DNA of 64,000 bases from Nyssa sinensis (lineage: Eukaryota > Streptophyta > Magnoliopsida > Cornales > Nyssaceae): positions 2,733,001-2,797,000 of the forward strand of contig CM018032.1 in assembly GCA_008638375.1 (NCBI GenBank), written 5' to 3'. Position 1 is the first letter of the stretch, and every line of letters begins with the position of its first letter. The notes beneath the pieces were generated by a model. The model saw only the letters and a list, made by a program, of their open reading frames with translations. It had not been told where the DNA came from and ran no database searches. This document shows, piece after piece, positions 22,390 through 34,900 of this stretch. A program made the translations under genes and the position numbers.

Positions 22390-22705
22390 ATCCTTTCAAC
22401 TTCTAGTTCACATTGATTAGTACGATAATCAAAATGAGCCAATGTTGTTACATTCTATGAAATTTCATGTTGAGCTTCTGCCTTCAGCTTCTCGCCCCCT
22501 AATGGTGGGAAGATTGACTCATCAAAACGACAATTTGCAAATCGTACAGTAAATTAATCACCTGTCAGGGGGTCAAGATATCTTATGATTGATAGAGAAT
22601 CAAAACCAACATAAATTCCTAATCGTCTTTAGGGACCCATTTTAATACGTTGTGGAGGTTCTATAAGGACTTACACAGCACAACCAAAAAATTTTAGGTG
22701 AGACA
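22390..22705 (-). pseudogene. Ty1/copia pol fragment
   Basis: The minus-strand translation, with several stops, gives copia-type sequence after the integrase core: RLGIYVGFDS, IIRYLDPLTGD and RFANCRFDE blocks. No LTRs can be attached and the ends are ragged. Confidence 0.65.
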
Positions 22706-23386
22706 CATTTGGTGGGTAACCAAGTACAATTTGTAAAAGGGAATATTTGTAATAAGTAGTTAAACTATTAAATCATTTGTCAATTTCATAACAAAAAAAA
22801 AAAATTATTCATTAATTCTAGCTTTTATAATTTTATAATCTATTATACATTAATATTTTATTTGTTAATTATTTATTGATGTAATTATCTATGATTTAAT
22901 TACAATTTTACAAAAAAAAAAAAAAATTTGGTCCGCTAAACCTATATTAAGAATTAAGTTCTATGACCAGGTTAGGCCTTATTCTTTGGACTTTAATTCA
23001 TCAAACACTCATCTAATAAGCGGATTATAACGAGTTGATATACAGACTCGTTTTCAATTTGTTAGCAACCCGCGATATACACCACTTATTATTTGTAACT
23101 GACCTGCATCTAGTTTGTTTGCAATTTCTCACAAAAGGCAAACCCTTTCGGTATCTGCGATGAAATGCCTGTAGGTTTGGGGCTTGGGCTTGACACAACG
23201 AATGGTGGACCACAAGTTGTTGAGCGGCGTGTGGATGCGTAGAAAAGAGACTGAGAACTAATGCGTGTTGACTTGGTACCTAAAACTACATGATGGACTC
23301 CTTTAACTCATCAAACTACTCTGGGTCAAATGTTGTAGGATCGTTAGATAGTGGGTCAAAAATATTTCCTTGATTTTTTGCTGCTC
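22706..23386. other. Intergenic DNA, nothing supported
   Basis: Contains only A-runs and AT-rich spacer. The last five bases (23387-23391) are the left target duplication of the next element. Confidence 0.45.
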
Positions 23387-23391
23387 TTATG

Positions 23392-23668
23392 TGTTAAGAA
23401 CTCTTTGTGTTTGTCTAGTGAACACAAGAAAATTGGGAGAATATTCTCTTATTGAATTAAACAGTTGAACTAGCTATATATAGCCTTATAAGAATAACAG
23501 AAATAGAGAAATAAATTGCAGCCCACGTTTTACATGCCTATTAACGTGGTAAGTGACTAGGAAACAAACAACTTGTTCCTAAAGAATAGGAATTATTCAA
23601 ACCACTAAGCAACTAACAGAAGCAGATTCTAACGACTCGATCAACACTAACAACTAATAGTTTCAACA
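23392..23668 (-). repeat. 3' LTR of the copia element (full length)
   Basis: On the plus strand it begins TGTTAAGAACTC and ends GTTTCAACA. It contains GGCTATATATAG (minus strand, near 23490-23475), a probable TATA box. Confidence 0.85.
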
Positions 23669-23790
23669 TCCTCCCTTAAACTGAATACCAATTTCATTCA
23701 GTTTATACTTGGACCTGTGCAGACCCCCAACACACCTCTCAGCTTCACGAACATATCAAGCTTCAATGGCTTGGTCATTATGTCTGTAAC

Positions 23791-26700
23791 CTATTCTTGA
23801 GTGTGACAATGGACTAGCTTTACAACTCCATCTTTAGTAAGCTCACAAGGAAAATGAAACCTGACATCTATATGCTTGCTTCGACCATGTAATACAGAAT
23901 TCTTCGAAAGCTTAATAGCTGAGCTTCTGTCACAAAAGACCGTTGTACCACCACTTTGATCATGATTAAAACCTTTCAAAATCCTCCTTACCCAAATTGC
24001 TTGATAAGTACATGAAGCTGCTGCAACAAACTCAGCTTCAGTGGTAGACAAGGTGACTATTGGTTGTTTCTTCGATGACCAAGAAACGGCTCCTGAACTC
24101 AACAAAAAATCATAACCTAAAGTACTCCATCTGTCATCTAAATCTCCAGCGTAGTCATTATCTGTATAGGTAACCAGTTTCTCATCTCCTTTCTTTCTAT
24201 AAAATATTCCAAGATCAGAAGTCCCTTTCAGATATCTCAACACTCTTTTGGCTGCCTGAAGATGAAGCTCTGTGGGACGATCCATATACCTACTCAGAAG
24301 ACTCACCGCAAACATAATGTCGGGTCGAGTAGTAGTCAGATACATTAGGCTGCCAACTACTTGCTTGCAGCGACAATTATCCACCCTTACTCCATTTTCT
24401 CATCTCTCATGAGTTTGCAACCTGGAACAATTGGATTATGAACTGAATTGCATTTATCCATATCAAACCTTTTCAGCACCTCTTGTGTATACCTCATTTG
24501 ATAGATAGAAATACTTTTCGATCTTTACATTACTTCTATACCAAGGAAATATCTCATTTTTCCAAGGTTTGTCATGTCATACTCATGCATCAGAGAATTT
24601 TATATTCAACATACATATGCTCATCATTGCCCGTAAAAATTAAGTCATCAACATAGTGACAGACAATTAAAATTTTACCTCATTCTCCCGCTTTGATGAA
24701 CAAAGTATGTTCATAAGGGCACCTTTCGAAACCTTCCTTAGTAAAATATGACTCTATCCGACTATGCCAAGCTCGTGGAGCTTGTTTTAGTCCATATAAA
24801 GCCTTCTTTAACTTGTACACTTTATGTTCATTACCTTTCTTCTCATAACCAGGAGGTTGCTCGACGAAAACCTCTTCACTAAGTTATCTATGGAGAAAGG
24901 CCGACTTTACATCTAGCTAAAAAATCGTCAACCGTTTTTGAGCTGCAAGAGAAACTACCAATCAAACTATCTCCAAACGTGTTACAGGTGCAAAAACCTC
25001 AATGTAGTCCATGCCATGTTTTTGGGTGTAACCCTTTGCAACCAAATGGGCTTTGTACTTCTCCACCTCACCATTTTCATTGATCTTCATCGTATACACC
25101 CATTTCACACCAACCTTCTTTGCCCCAGTAGGTAAATTTGTCAATTCCCAAGTATCATTTTTCTCTATAGTTGCAATCTCCACATCTATTGGTGTTCTCC
25201 CCTTTGCATCTTTTAGTGCCTCTTTAAATAGAATTGGATCATTGGCTGCAAACATGGCTAAATATGCTATGTCTTCTTCCTCAGATAAACCTTTTCCACT
25301 TACATAATCCCCCATCCAATTTGGTTGCCTTTTCGACCTTAGTCCACTAGATTCAAGTGAAGGATCTTCACTTGAGCTAGATGAATTGCCTTCATTTGAC
25401 CCATTCGAGCCATCAGTTTCACTTTCCTTAGTACTGCTATGTTCATTAGTTTCAGCTTCATCTCCATTTCCAGCAGCTGCATCTGGTTCTTTGTCATTGT
25501 CGCCCCAAGTCAAATCAGCCAAAATAACTTCTTTATGACTTTTGTTCCAATCCCAGCTGTTGTCTTCTTCAAACACCACATCTCTACTTACTATAATCTT
25601 CTGAGAAATGGGATCATACAACCTATATGCCTTTGACTCCTCACTGACTCTAAGTAAAACACATCGTACACTCTTGTCATCGAGATTTGTCCTTTTGCAA
25701 TCAGAAATATGAACATGAGATACACACCAAACACTCTGAAGTGATCCACTGATGGTTTGAATCCGCTCCAAGCTTCTTCTAGAGTTTTGTTTTTCACTGC
25801 AAGAGTTGGACTCCTATTGAGAACATGAACTGTCTAATTCACCGCTTCAGGCCAGAATGTTTTGGGAATCTTCTTCCCTGAAAGCATACTTCGAACCATA
25901 TTCATGATAGTTCAATTTTTTCTCTCTACAACACCGTTTTGTTGAGGGGTGTATACGGTTGTTAGTTATCTTCGAATACCATTCTCAATACAAAAATTAG
26001 TGAATTCAAGTGATGTGAACTCACCCCCACGATCAGTATGAAGACCTTTAATACTAGAACAAGTCTCTATTTCAACACGATTTTTGTATTTCTTGAAGGT
26101 AATAAATGCTTTTGACTTCTCAACCAAGAAATAAACCCAAACTTTACGACTATATTCATCAATAAAACTAATCATGTACCTTCTGTTACTGTTGGACATA
26201 GGGCTGATTGGTCCACATATATCGGCATGTACCAGTTCAAGAATCTGAGAATCTCTTTATGTGCCTTCCCTAGGAAATGGATCTCTCCGTTACTTCCCCA
26301 CCAAACAATCTTCACATACCTTTGACGAGGTTCAAGATAAGGAAGTCCTCTCACCATTCCCTTTTGTTGAAGAATTTTCAGACCATTGAAGCTTAGATGA
26401 CCATATCTATAATGCCAAAGTCGAGTTGGATCTTCCATGAAAAAATTGAAACAGGTTTCATTCTTCAGGTGTGTTTGAGTAAACAACTTGAACATTCGAT
26501 TCAAGGACATTGTAATCTCCATAATTAGCCCTCTCTCAAGATGATAAATTTTGCATGTTCCTCGTTGTATGAGAATTGCAAGTCCTTTCTCAGCTAGCTG
26601 ACCAATGCTTATCAAGTTGTTCTTTATTCCTGGAACATAGAATACACCAATAATAATCTATACAAAACCATTCACCAGCATTCGTACATTACCTTTACCC

Positions 26701-26906
26701 ATCACATCCATGCTTGAATTATCTCCCAGTTTCACCTTCTCCTTAAAATTTCCTTCAACCTTCCATATAGTTTGCTTTGGCTTTTGTCTCCTTCTTTGGA
26801 CATTCATATTGAAAGTGTCCAAGCTTATGGAAGTTATAGCATTCAACAATGGATTTGTCAAAGCTACACCTGCCTCCTCCTCTTCCTTGTCCTCAAATTC
26901 CACCAC
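23791..26906 (-). pseudogene. copia Pol remnants (GAG-pre-integrase, integrase, RT, RNase H)
   Basis: The frame is repeatedly broken. Recognisable parts in minus order: a pre-integrase segment with LWHYRYGHLSFNGL (about 26400), an integrase core with FIDEYSRKVWVYF and HTDRGGEFTS (25966-26199), the start of RT with WVYTMKINENGEVEKYKAHL (24962-25771), a badly decayed RT middle (24400-24960), and RNase H with YTDNDYAGDLDDR and SKKQPIVTLSTTEAEFVA (23791-24384). RNase H ends at a TAG in the HTQE segment, where family members read on, consistent with a CAG-to-TAG change. It is not functional. Confidence 0.85.
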
Positions 26907-26931
26907 GACCTCATCTTCTTTCCCCTAAAGA

Positions 26932-27585
26932 CTATCCAAAAGTAACCTCCAATGCTTGCTCTTCCACAACATGAGCTTTCATACGTTGCTCATGTACTAG
27001 AAGGCTACTTTGTAACTCATCAATGGTAAGAGCATCCAAATCATTTGACTCCTCTATAGAACACACCACGTAATTGAACTTGGGTGTCATGGATATTAGA
27101 ATCTTCTCGATGACTGTTACATCGTCCATCATTCCTTTATTGGCTCTCAGCTTGTTGACCACAACAAGAGTATGACCAAAGTACTCATTCACAGACTCTC
27201 CCACCTTTATGTTCAGCATCTCAAACTCCTTTTGGAGAGCTTGTCGTTGCACTCGCTGTACTCATGCTGTGCCCTAATACTTCTGCTTCAAGGAATCCCA
27301 AATACTTTTGGTTGTATCCTTGTTTAAGATGGTTTCTAGGATCGATCAGTCTATGGCTTGGAAGAGATAATTCTTCACCTTCAGATTCTTCAATGTTGCA
27401 TCATCAATCAACTTCTTCTGTGCGTTAATGAGTTGAACTCCTTCTGCTGCTACAAGAATCCCATCTGCCACCACACTCCAATATTCTTTCGATCGCATGA
27501 AATTCTCCATGAGCATACACCAGTGATCGTAATGCCCGTCGAATGTCGGGATCGCTAGTTGCACAAATCCACTCTCAATCGCCAT
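26932..27585 (-). pseudogene. copia Gag remnant
   Basis: Two pieces, 27585-27346 and 27252-26932, are separated by a break. The first begins near MAIESGFVQLAIPTFDG, a usual copia Gag start, with YDHWCMLMENF. The second has VVNKLRANKG and LLVHEQRM, typical of the UBN2-type Gag domain. The frame is damaged between and after them. Confidence 0.8.
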
Positions 27586-27664
27586 ATTCTCGTCACTAAA
27601 TACCTTAGAAGACTGTTGCTTCTTAATTTCAATCAGTCCCCTGTGATGAGGCTCTCATACCAAT

Positions 27665-27881
27665 TGTTAAGAACTTTCTGCATTTGTCTAGTGAACACAA
27701 GCAAATTGGGAGAATATTTTCTTATTGAATTAAACAGACGTTTTACATGCCTATTAATGTGGTAAGTGACTAGGAAACAAACAACTTGTTCCTAAAGAAT
27801 AGGAATTATTCAAACTACTAAGCAACTAACAGAAACATATTCTAAAGACTCGATCAACACTAACAACTAACAGTTTCAACA
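27665..27881 (-). repeat. 5' LTR of the copia element with 60-base deletion
   Basis: Colinear with 23392-23668 but jumps directly from TTGAATTAAACAG to ACGTTTTACATG, omitting the TATA-bearing segment. Confidence 0.85.
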
Positions 27882-27886
27882 TTATC

Positions 27887-28680
27887 GCCATTGAGGTATT
27901 GCCTTTCTCCGTCATTGTATCTACAGATAGAAAATGAAAAATTAAGAGAAACTGGGAGAGGCAGAGAGAAGAGTGGAGATAAAGATATCAGGTGGGGTAC
28001 TGCCTCCCATGTTTAGCTATTGTTGTGTGGACAACCAAAACCAAGATTTCAGTTCTTTAAAAACTATGCATACGTGTGTGTATATATATATATACACACA
28101 CACACACGTACATACACACACACGTACATACACACACAAATACATAAATGCTATTTTAATTTTGAAATATTTAGAGTTATAAAATGAAATTATTAAATTA
28201 TTTTTAAATACTTATAATTTCATTTTTAATGAAAGATAATTTGGTAATCTGTTTGTCAAAGTTGAGGGAATATCTTGATTTTTTTTTTTTTGTTTTGTAT
28301 TTTAAATTTTAATCAATAAAAAACTAATGGCAATGTTATGACAGTTTCCCAACTAAAAAAAAAGAATAAAAAATTATTCAGGTTAATGGATCGGATCTGG
28401 GGTGATCCGACACATACCAACCGAACTCATATTCAACCCGATTACATGCGGGTTGGATTTGGGTTTAACTTATGATCACTCAACCCATTTATGACCGTTC
28501 AGAATCCAACCATTTTAAAGGTCTATTCAAACGTGTCAAAACCGCTTTTATGACCTTCGACGCCTGAGCTTCTCGGACGTGTCAAGAGCGGCCATACGAC
28601 TGACTCTCTTCTAGTAGTCCATAAATCGGACGTGTCATATGAACTATCTAACGGAGCTATTTAGTGTATCTTGTCTTGTT
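27887..28680. other. Upstream flank of the NAD synthetase gene, with a TA/CA microsatellite
   Basis: Holds (TA)n(CA)n near 28078-28140 and otherwise AT-rich spacer. No ORF or repeat structure is supported. Confidence 0.5.
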
Positions 28681-28689
28681 TTCCAATTC

Positions 28690-28697
28690 TATATATA
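28690..28697 (+). promoter_or_regulatory. Probable TATA box of NAD synthetase
   Basis: CTATATATACC lies about 130 bases before a good 5' splice site (28824) in what looks like a 5' UTR exon, so transcription probably starts near 28725. Confidence 0.5.
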
Positions 28698-28724
28698 CCG
28701 AATCCTCCAACTGAATCTGATTCC

Positions 28725-28994
28725 ATATTCCAATCTCACGGCTTTAAAATTCTTTGTGGACGTCGCCGTCTCTGCACCTCCTTATTCGTGTTGTTGCCAA
28801 TTGTTCCTTAAACAAGCACAAGAGTAAGAAACGTCTCAATTCCCAATTTTTACTTGCAGAACAAAATGTCGCTACCATATATATATATATATATTTGTAT
28901 CCATCTATAAATTCTTTTGCGTTTAAATTATAGTGCTGAATATATATGAGTGGTGTTATGTGCAGACAAGAGAATTGAAAATTGAGAATTGAAG
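28725..28994 (+). other. 5' UTR with intron, NAD synthetase
   Basis: The first leader exon probably ends at 28823 (AAGA|GTAAGAAAC). The second starts at 28966 after TATGTGCAG and runs into ATG 28995. The transcription start is estimated. Confidence 0.5.
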
Positions 28995-31900
28995 ATGAGG
29001 TTGTTGAAAGTGGCCACTTGCAATTTGAATCAATGGGCTATGGATTTCGATTGCAATATGACGAACATAAAGGAATCTATTTCTAGGGCTAAAGAAGTTG
29101 GAGCTGTAATTAGGCTTGGTCCTGAGCTTGAGATTACCGGCTATGGTTGCGAAGACCATTTCTTGGAACTTGATACAGTCACTCATGCGTAAGTTATTCC
29201 TTACATGCATTATGCATACTATATGTATTTATGAATGCCTTTATGTAAATATATATCTGCTCTTGCTTTTTTTGTTTTGGATTCATTGAAAAAAAATGGT
29301 GATTATCTTGGGCCAATAAGTCAGGAAGATATCACTAGGCATTAATTGTGTGAAGTTTAGGCTTTAACATCATTTAATTATATCAATCTTAAGCATAGGC
29401 TATTGTTTATTAGTCTCTCCATTTTGTTTTAGGTAAATTAGACTGAAGTTTTTGACAGTTACAATTATGGTTTTTGAAATTACAATGACGCTAACTTAAT
29501 AAATTACGAAGGTTTATTTTTTTTAATAGGACAAAACCAACCCTTTCATGTTTTTTATTTTTATATTTTTTTTAAATTTTGACTAATTTTTTTATATTTT
29601 CAAATAAATATTGATTAAAATCTTAATTTTTTTTTTTATATAAATTTAAAATAAGTTATTTACCTCAATTTTATTTTTATATAAAATAAAAAACTCTTTA
29701 CAAAAATTAGAAAAAACTGATCAAAATTAAAAAAATGCAAAAATAAAAAAATAAAAAAATAAAAAAGAAAGGGCCAATTTTGTCATTTTGGAAGAAAAAA
29801 AATTGACTCGAGGGGATATTTGTAGTTTGTCCCTAAAAGTAAGAGACGTTAGTGTAATTTACCCTTTTGTTTTCTATCTGACTATTTCAATTGTTCTCGT
29901 TTTGGAGTTCATTTGCTTACTGATCAGGGGCTGCTCTGAGATAAATGCTCCCATTGAATGCAAAAATAATAGAATAGAATAATACATGGAAATCAAATTC
30001 AATTCAAATTCAATTGATAATATACTACGAAGAACTTAAAATGAGTTCCTTGTGTTATTGATATCATTAGCACAAGCCTTTTTTTTTAGTTTTCCCCATA
30101 AATGTAGATTAAGATAGCACATGTACTGGATCCAACTTTCTTGTATGCATACAGTAAGTAAGGGCAATTTTCTGTTAATGATCTCATATTTATTTGGTGT
30201 TGCCGATATTGTTGGTGCATCCACATTACAATACTGAATTACATGTCAAAATGTAATCTCCTACCTATTTGATGAAATGAGATTGGTAAGCAATGTTTGA
30301 TGAAGATCTTGAATGCCTGCTAATTCTACGAGTTAAGTTCTTGTTGTAACATTTGGGGCAATTCATTTGCAGATGGGAGTGCTTAAAAGATATTTTACTT
30401 GGTGATTGGACTGTTGGCATATTATGTAGCTTTGGTATGCCTGTTATCAAAGGATCAGAACGCTACAACTGTCAAGTACTATGTCTAAACAGAAAAATTA
30501 TCATGATACGCCCAAAGATGTGGCTTGCAAATGATGGAAATTACAGAGAACTCCGCTGGTTTACAGCATGGAAGCAAAAAGAACAGCTTGTGGACTTTCA
30601 GCTCCCGTATGAAATTTCTGAGGCTTTGACACAGAAAACGGTGCCATTTGGTTATGGATACATTCAATTTTTAGACACGTATGTACAACATCTTCACCAG
30701 TATTAATTCCTTACTTTGTTTATACTGTTTCTGACCGTAAACTTCCGTACTTCAATACAATAAAATAAAAAGGAGGAATTGGTTTTGAAGAAAAAATGTA
30801 TGACTGCACCTACAATTTTCTTGGGATATGAAGTTTTACTGATGTAGTTTTCCCTTTTTCAACAAGATCAGTCACAAAAAGTATTAGGAGGCATGAACAT
30901 ATGGTTATTCGGAACCATGGACTTAATGTGCAAAGAAGATTAGTGGGAGATTCTGTATGACTCCCACATTTTAGAATTTTAGTGCGTATTATGAATTTAT
31001 GGAATAATGGAAGTTTTAACTTTTTGTTAGGTTAATGGTATTTACAAACCTTTAATGCAATGGATCAATTTTATCCCGGCATCCATTAAGTTGGTATCAT
31101 ATTATGCCATGATGTCCATATGGCATGTGGGATGGGTTTGTGCCTATATTATTGGGAATATGCATTAATAGCCTATTAATGAACATTTTTACTTTTGATA
31201 AACTGTTTCATGATGTTCTAATTTTAAGCATTCATATTCTTGTCAGAGCTGTTGCAGCTGAAGTTTGTGAAGAGCTTTTTACTCCTATTCCCCCTCATGC
31301 TGAGCTTGCATTGAATGGTGTTGAAGTGTTTATGAATGCTAGTGGAAGCCACCACCAACTAAGAAAGCTTGATGTTCGCCTCCGTGCTTTCATAGGTGCT
31401 ACACATACTCGTGGAGGGGTTTACATGTACAGTAATCACCAAGGATGTGATGGTGGCCGCCTTTATTATGGTAGATGACATGCTTCTAGTTGATTTGTTA
31501 TTTGTTGAGTTTAATTGCGGGTATTTTTGCTTAGTATGAGATATCTCCGTTGCTTCCTTTCTTTGCAAGCATATATTATACTTGTTGCTACTGATGGTTT
31601 ATTCTTTACATTAACCAGTTTTTCCATTGTAAGTTCAGGTATTATCTATATAGCTTTTTGTTAATAATTTCATATGTGGCAGATGGATGTTCTTGTGTTG
31701 TTGTGAATGGAGATGTGGTTTCTCAAGGCTCACAATTTTCTTTAAAGGATGTTGAAGTGGTGGTTGCTCACATAGATCTTGATGCGGTATGCTAGGTTAT
31801 AATCTTAATAATTTTAGTGTTGTATAAGGTTTGGAGGAAATTGTTTTTCCTTACTAGTGCTGCTGTATATGTTTTTAAGTTCGTCAAGCATCTAAATTCT

Positions 31901-34900
31901 CATGTTTATTTTCCTAAAAGATTTATTGCATTTTTGAAGATCTCTAAATGGATGACGGGAAATTGATGAAGTATGGTGCACTGATATGCATTGATTGAAT
32001 TCACTGTGTTGATTTTTGGTGTATTATTGTTTCATTAATTTTCCCTTAATTTGTTCCCTTTTCTCCTTTCGGAAATTTGAGAATAATCTGGGAATTCTTG
32101 CTTTTTTCTTTTTCTGGAATTTTAGAAGGTTTTACAAACAATATACTTTTGCTTAAATAAAAAATATGCATTGAGAAAATTTGGAAAATTGAGGTAGAAA
32201 ATTTATGTGCATCTATGGGGAAAGCTTAGAAAAACATCGAAAAAATATGTGAAATTTTATTTTGAGTTTTGAACAATGCTAACAAGCATATTTACACAAT
32301 AATAAACGGAGATATCACGTAAAGACCTCTTGCAAACCAGCTACCACAACTGTCTATCCAAAGCATGCGCTACCCAACATAGCCATAGGCTTGCATTAAG
32401 ATTCAACAAGATCACCAATGATTCCAACATCAAATAATAGGTAATAACAGTAGCAGTATACACTAATATAATAATGTAGCTGAAAGGTCTGCTTTTTTTT
32501 TTTAATAAGTACAGCTGAAATGTCTCCTCGTTGATCCTAAAGAAACAGATAGTAAAAAAAATAGTGATTTTGAAGTAAAACATGTGATAAGAATGCAACG
32601 ACACATATCCCGATATCCTGCTCCTCAGGGTAGTCTACTTCCCAACATTTTAGGCTTGCTCCACCCCCTTTGCTTGATTGTCTTGACCCATGTTACATGA
32701 GTTTGGGAGCATTTGTTAGGTGACATTGTCTGTCCAAGTGTTGGGTTATCTATTATGAGAAGATTTTTTTTATTGTTTTGAAGTGTCGGTTATTGCATAT
32801 CAGTTCCTTTGTACTAATATCATGTGGTGTTGATACATGTAACATAGTTTTTAACCACCCTTGTTAATTGCTTCTTTTCTTCATCCTGCACATGATTGCA
32901 TAAACTCTGACAAATAGAAGCCTTAGATTGTTCTCTGTGTGCTCATCCTCCTTTCATACCACAACACCTATCGATGGGCGATGTGATTTAGCTTCTGTGT
33001 TTTCCCCCCCTCCAAATGCTTATACCCCAAAAGCATGCATTTCTCAGGTTTAATTTCTTAATATTCAGTCTGTAATTAAATGGTCTCTAAATTACCTCCC
33101 CACACATACACATTCTGGACACTAAACCTCATTGTCTCTCTCAACAAATTCAGCAAGAAACACCAAATTTACCATTTCTACTATCCATTTCTCATTTGCT
33201 TCTTAAACTTTTCCTGTCCCATAGATTAGTTGACGTTGACTTTTTAAGACTAACTTTAAAAGGTCATCATCTAATGGATTAATGCTGTTGCAGTATTCAT
33301 ATTTTGGGTTGCCTTGTACTGTTGATAGCAATTTGAAGAAGTATTGTGTCACAGGACAGATATGTCAATTGTGCCTCTATTTATATGCTAATCCATGAAT
33401 TGAGCTTTACCATGTTATTTCAAACTTGACATATTTTAAAATCCGCAATTCTGATTTTGTTATTATGTTGCGTTTTTTGACTGACTCTAGTTCCTCAACT
33501 GTGGCAGGTTGCTAGCCTTAGAGGATCTATAAGTAGCTTTCAAGAGCAAGCAAGTTGTAAACCAAAAGTTTCATCAGTAGCAGCACCTTACAAGCTTTGC
33601 CAGTCTTTTAATATGCAAATGCCCCTTTCAAGTCCTCTTAAGGTCAATTTCTTGGCCAGAAAGATAGTCAAAGCTAAAATAATTTGATGGCAACACCATT
33701 TTTTTTTTTTTGTTGGTATTCTCTACTTCTGTAGCTTCCTTAGATGGCTGTTTATAACCATGCATTTAGATTTACACATCTTTTGTGCCCTTGAAATATT
33801 GAAAACATTGGAAACTGCCTTACCTAGTGACCTGGTTCTAATGCCAAACATCTTGTGAGTGCCAACTTGTTGATCTTCATAGTTGGCTAGGACCAGCAAA
33901 TTTGAGTAACAAGTGTTGGGTTCAAATTTTTTTGCTCTTTGGATTAGTAGCTAAGAAGCATGGATACGGATACCGGACATGGATACGACACAGACATTTG
34001 GACACGGACACGTGGACACGGCATTTTTCAAAAAAATAAGACACGGATACATTGAGGACACGTCGAATATATTTTTTATATGACTATATAATTAAAATTT
34101 AATATTATTTTAACCAAAATCAGCATAAAAATACACAAATCACATAAATATTATTAATATATATATATAAGGCCATTAAATAAAAATATAAGAATTTATT
34201 TTAATAATCAACATTTATGATTCAAATTTCAAATATATTAACTACTATATATATTTGTGTGTGTGTGAAAAAACAATAGTGAAGAAGAGGAGAAAAGAGG
34301 GAAAATTAAAAAAAAAAAATCCCAAAAAAATAAAATAAAATAAAAAATCCAAAAACGCGTCCCCAACGTGTTCGAGACATGTCCCAATTTGTTTGTAACG
34401 AGTTCCGGACGTGTCTGAAATTCAAAAAAATTAGACATTCTTTTTTCGCCTGTCCAAGATGTGTCCAAGCGTATCCGTGTCCGACACAGATACGTGAGGC
34501 AAAATAGAGTGTCCGTGCTTCATAAATTAGTAGTATTGTTGAAAGATGAGATATTAATCGATCTTTAGCAATTCATTCCACTTGGCTATGCATATAGAAG
34601 GGAGACCTCGTTCTTTACATGAAGTTGACTTCAAGGAATACATAGTTTTCTTTGGTTATTATTTATAACAGCAATAAAACCAAGGAAGCTTGGCTCTTGG
34701 GGCAAGTAATTGGACATTACTGTAGAATTTGGGGCCACTGAAACCAGCTTTTCAAATTGACAGGATGTTGAACAGGTCTAATCTTCTTAAAAGGAGCATA
34801 TCTTGATCAAATGCATACCATAGTGGAACGTAATTAGGAAAAATTTCTCTCTGGCCCATTTTCTTTCAGTTCTATTGCTATTTGTGTGGTTATACTCAGT

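Larger units (their letters stand above)
23392..27881 (-). mobile_element. Decayed Ty1/copia retrotransposon
   Basis: LTRs lie at 23392-23668 (3' LTR, 277 bases) and 27665-27881 (5' LTR, 217 bases). The flanks are TTATG/TTATC (4 of 5 match). A tRNA-Met-like primer site TGGTATGAGAGCC lies next to the 5' LTR, and a purine tract AAGGGAGGA next to the 3' LTR. Gag, protease, integrase, RT and RNase H remain in copia order but are broken by stops and frameshifts. The LTRs differ at about 5% of aligned bases. The 5' LTR lacks a 60-base segment present in the 3' LTR that contains its TATA box. Confidence 0.9.
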
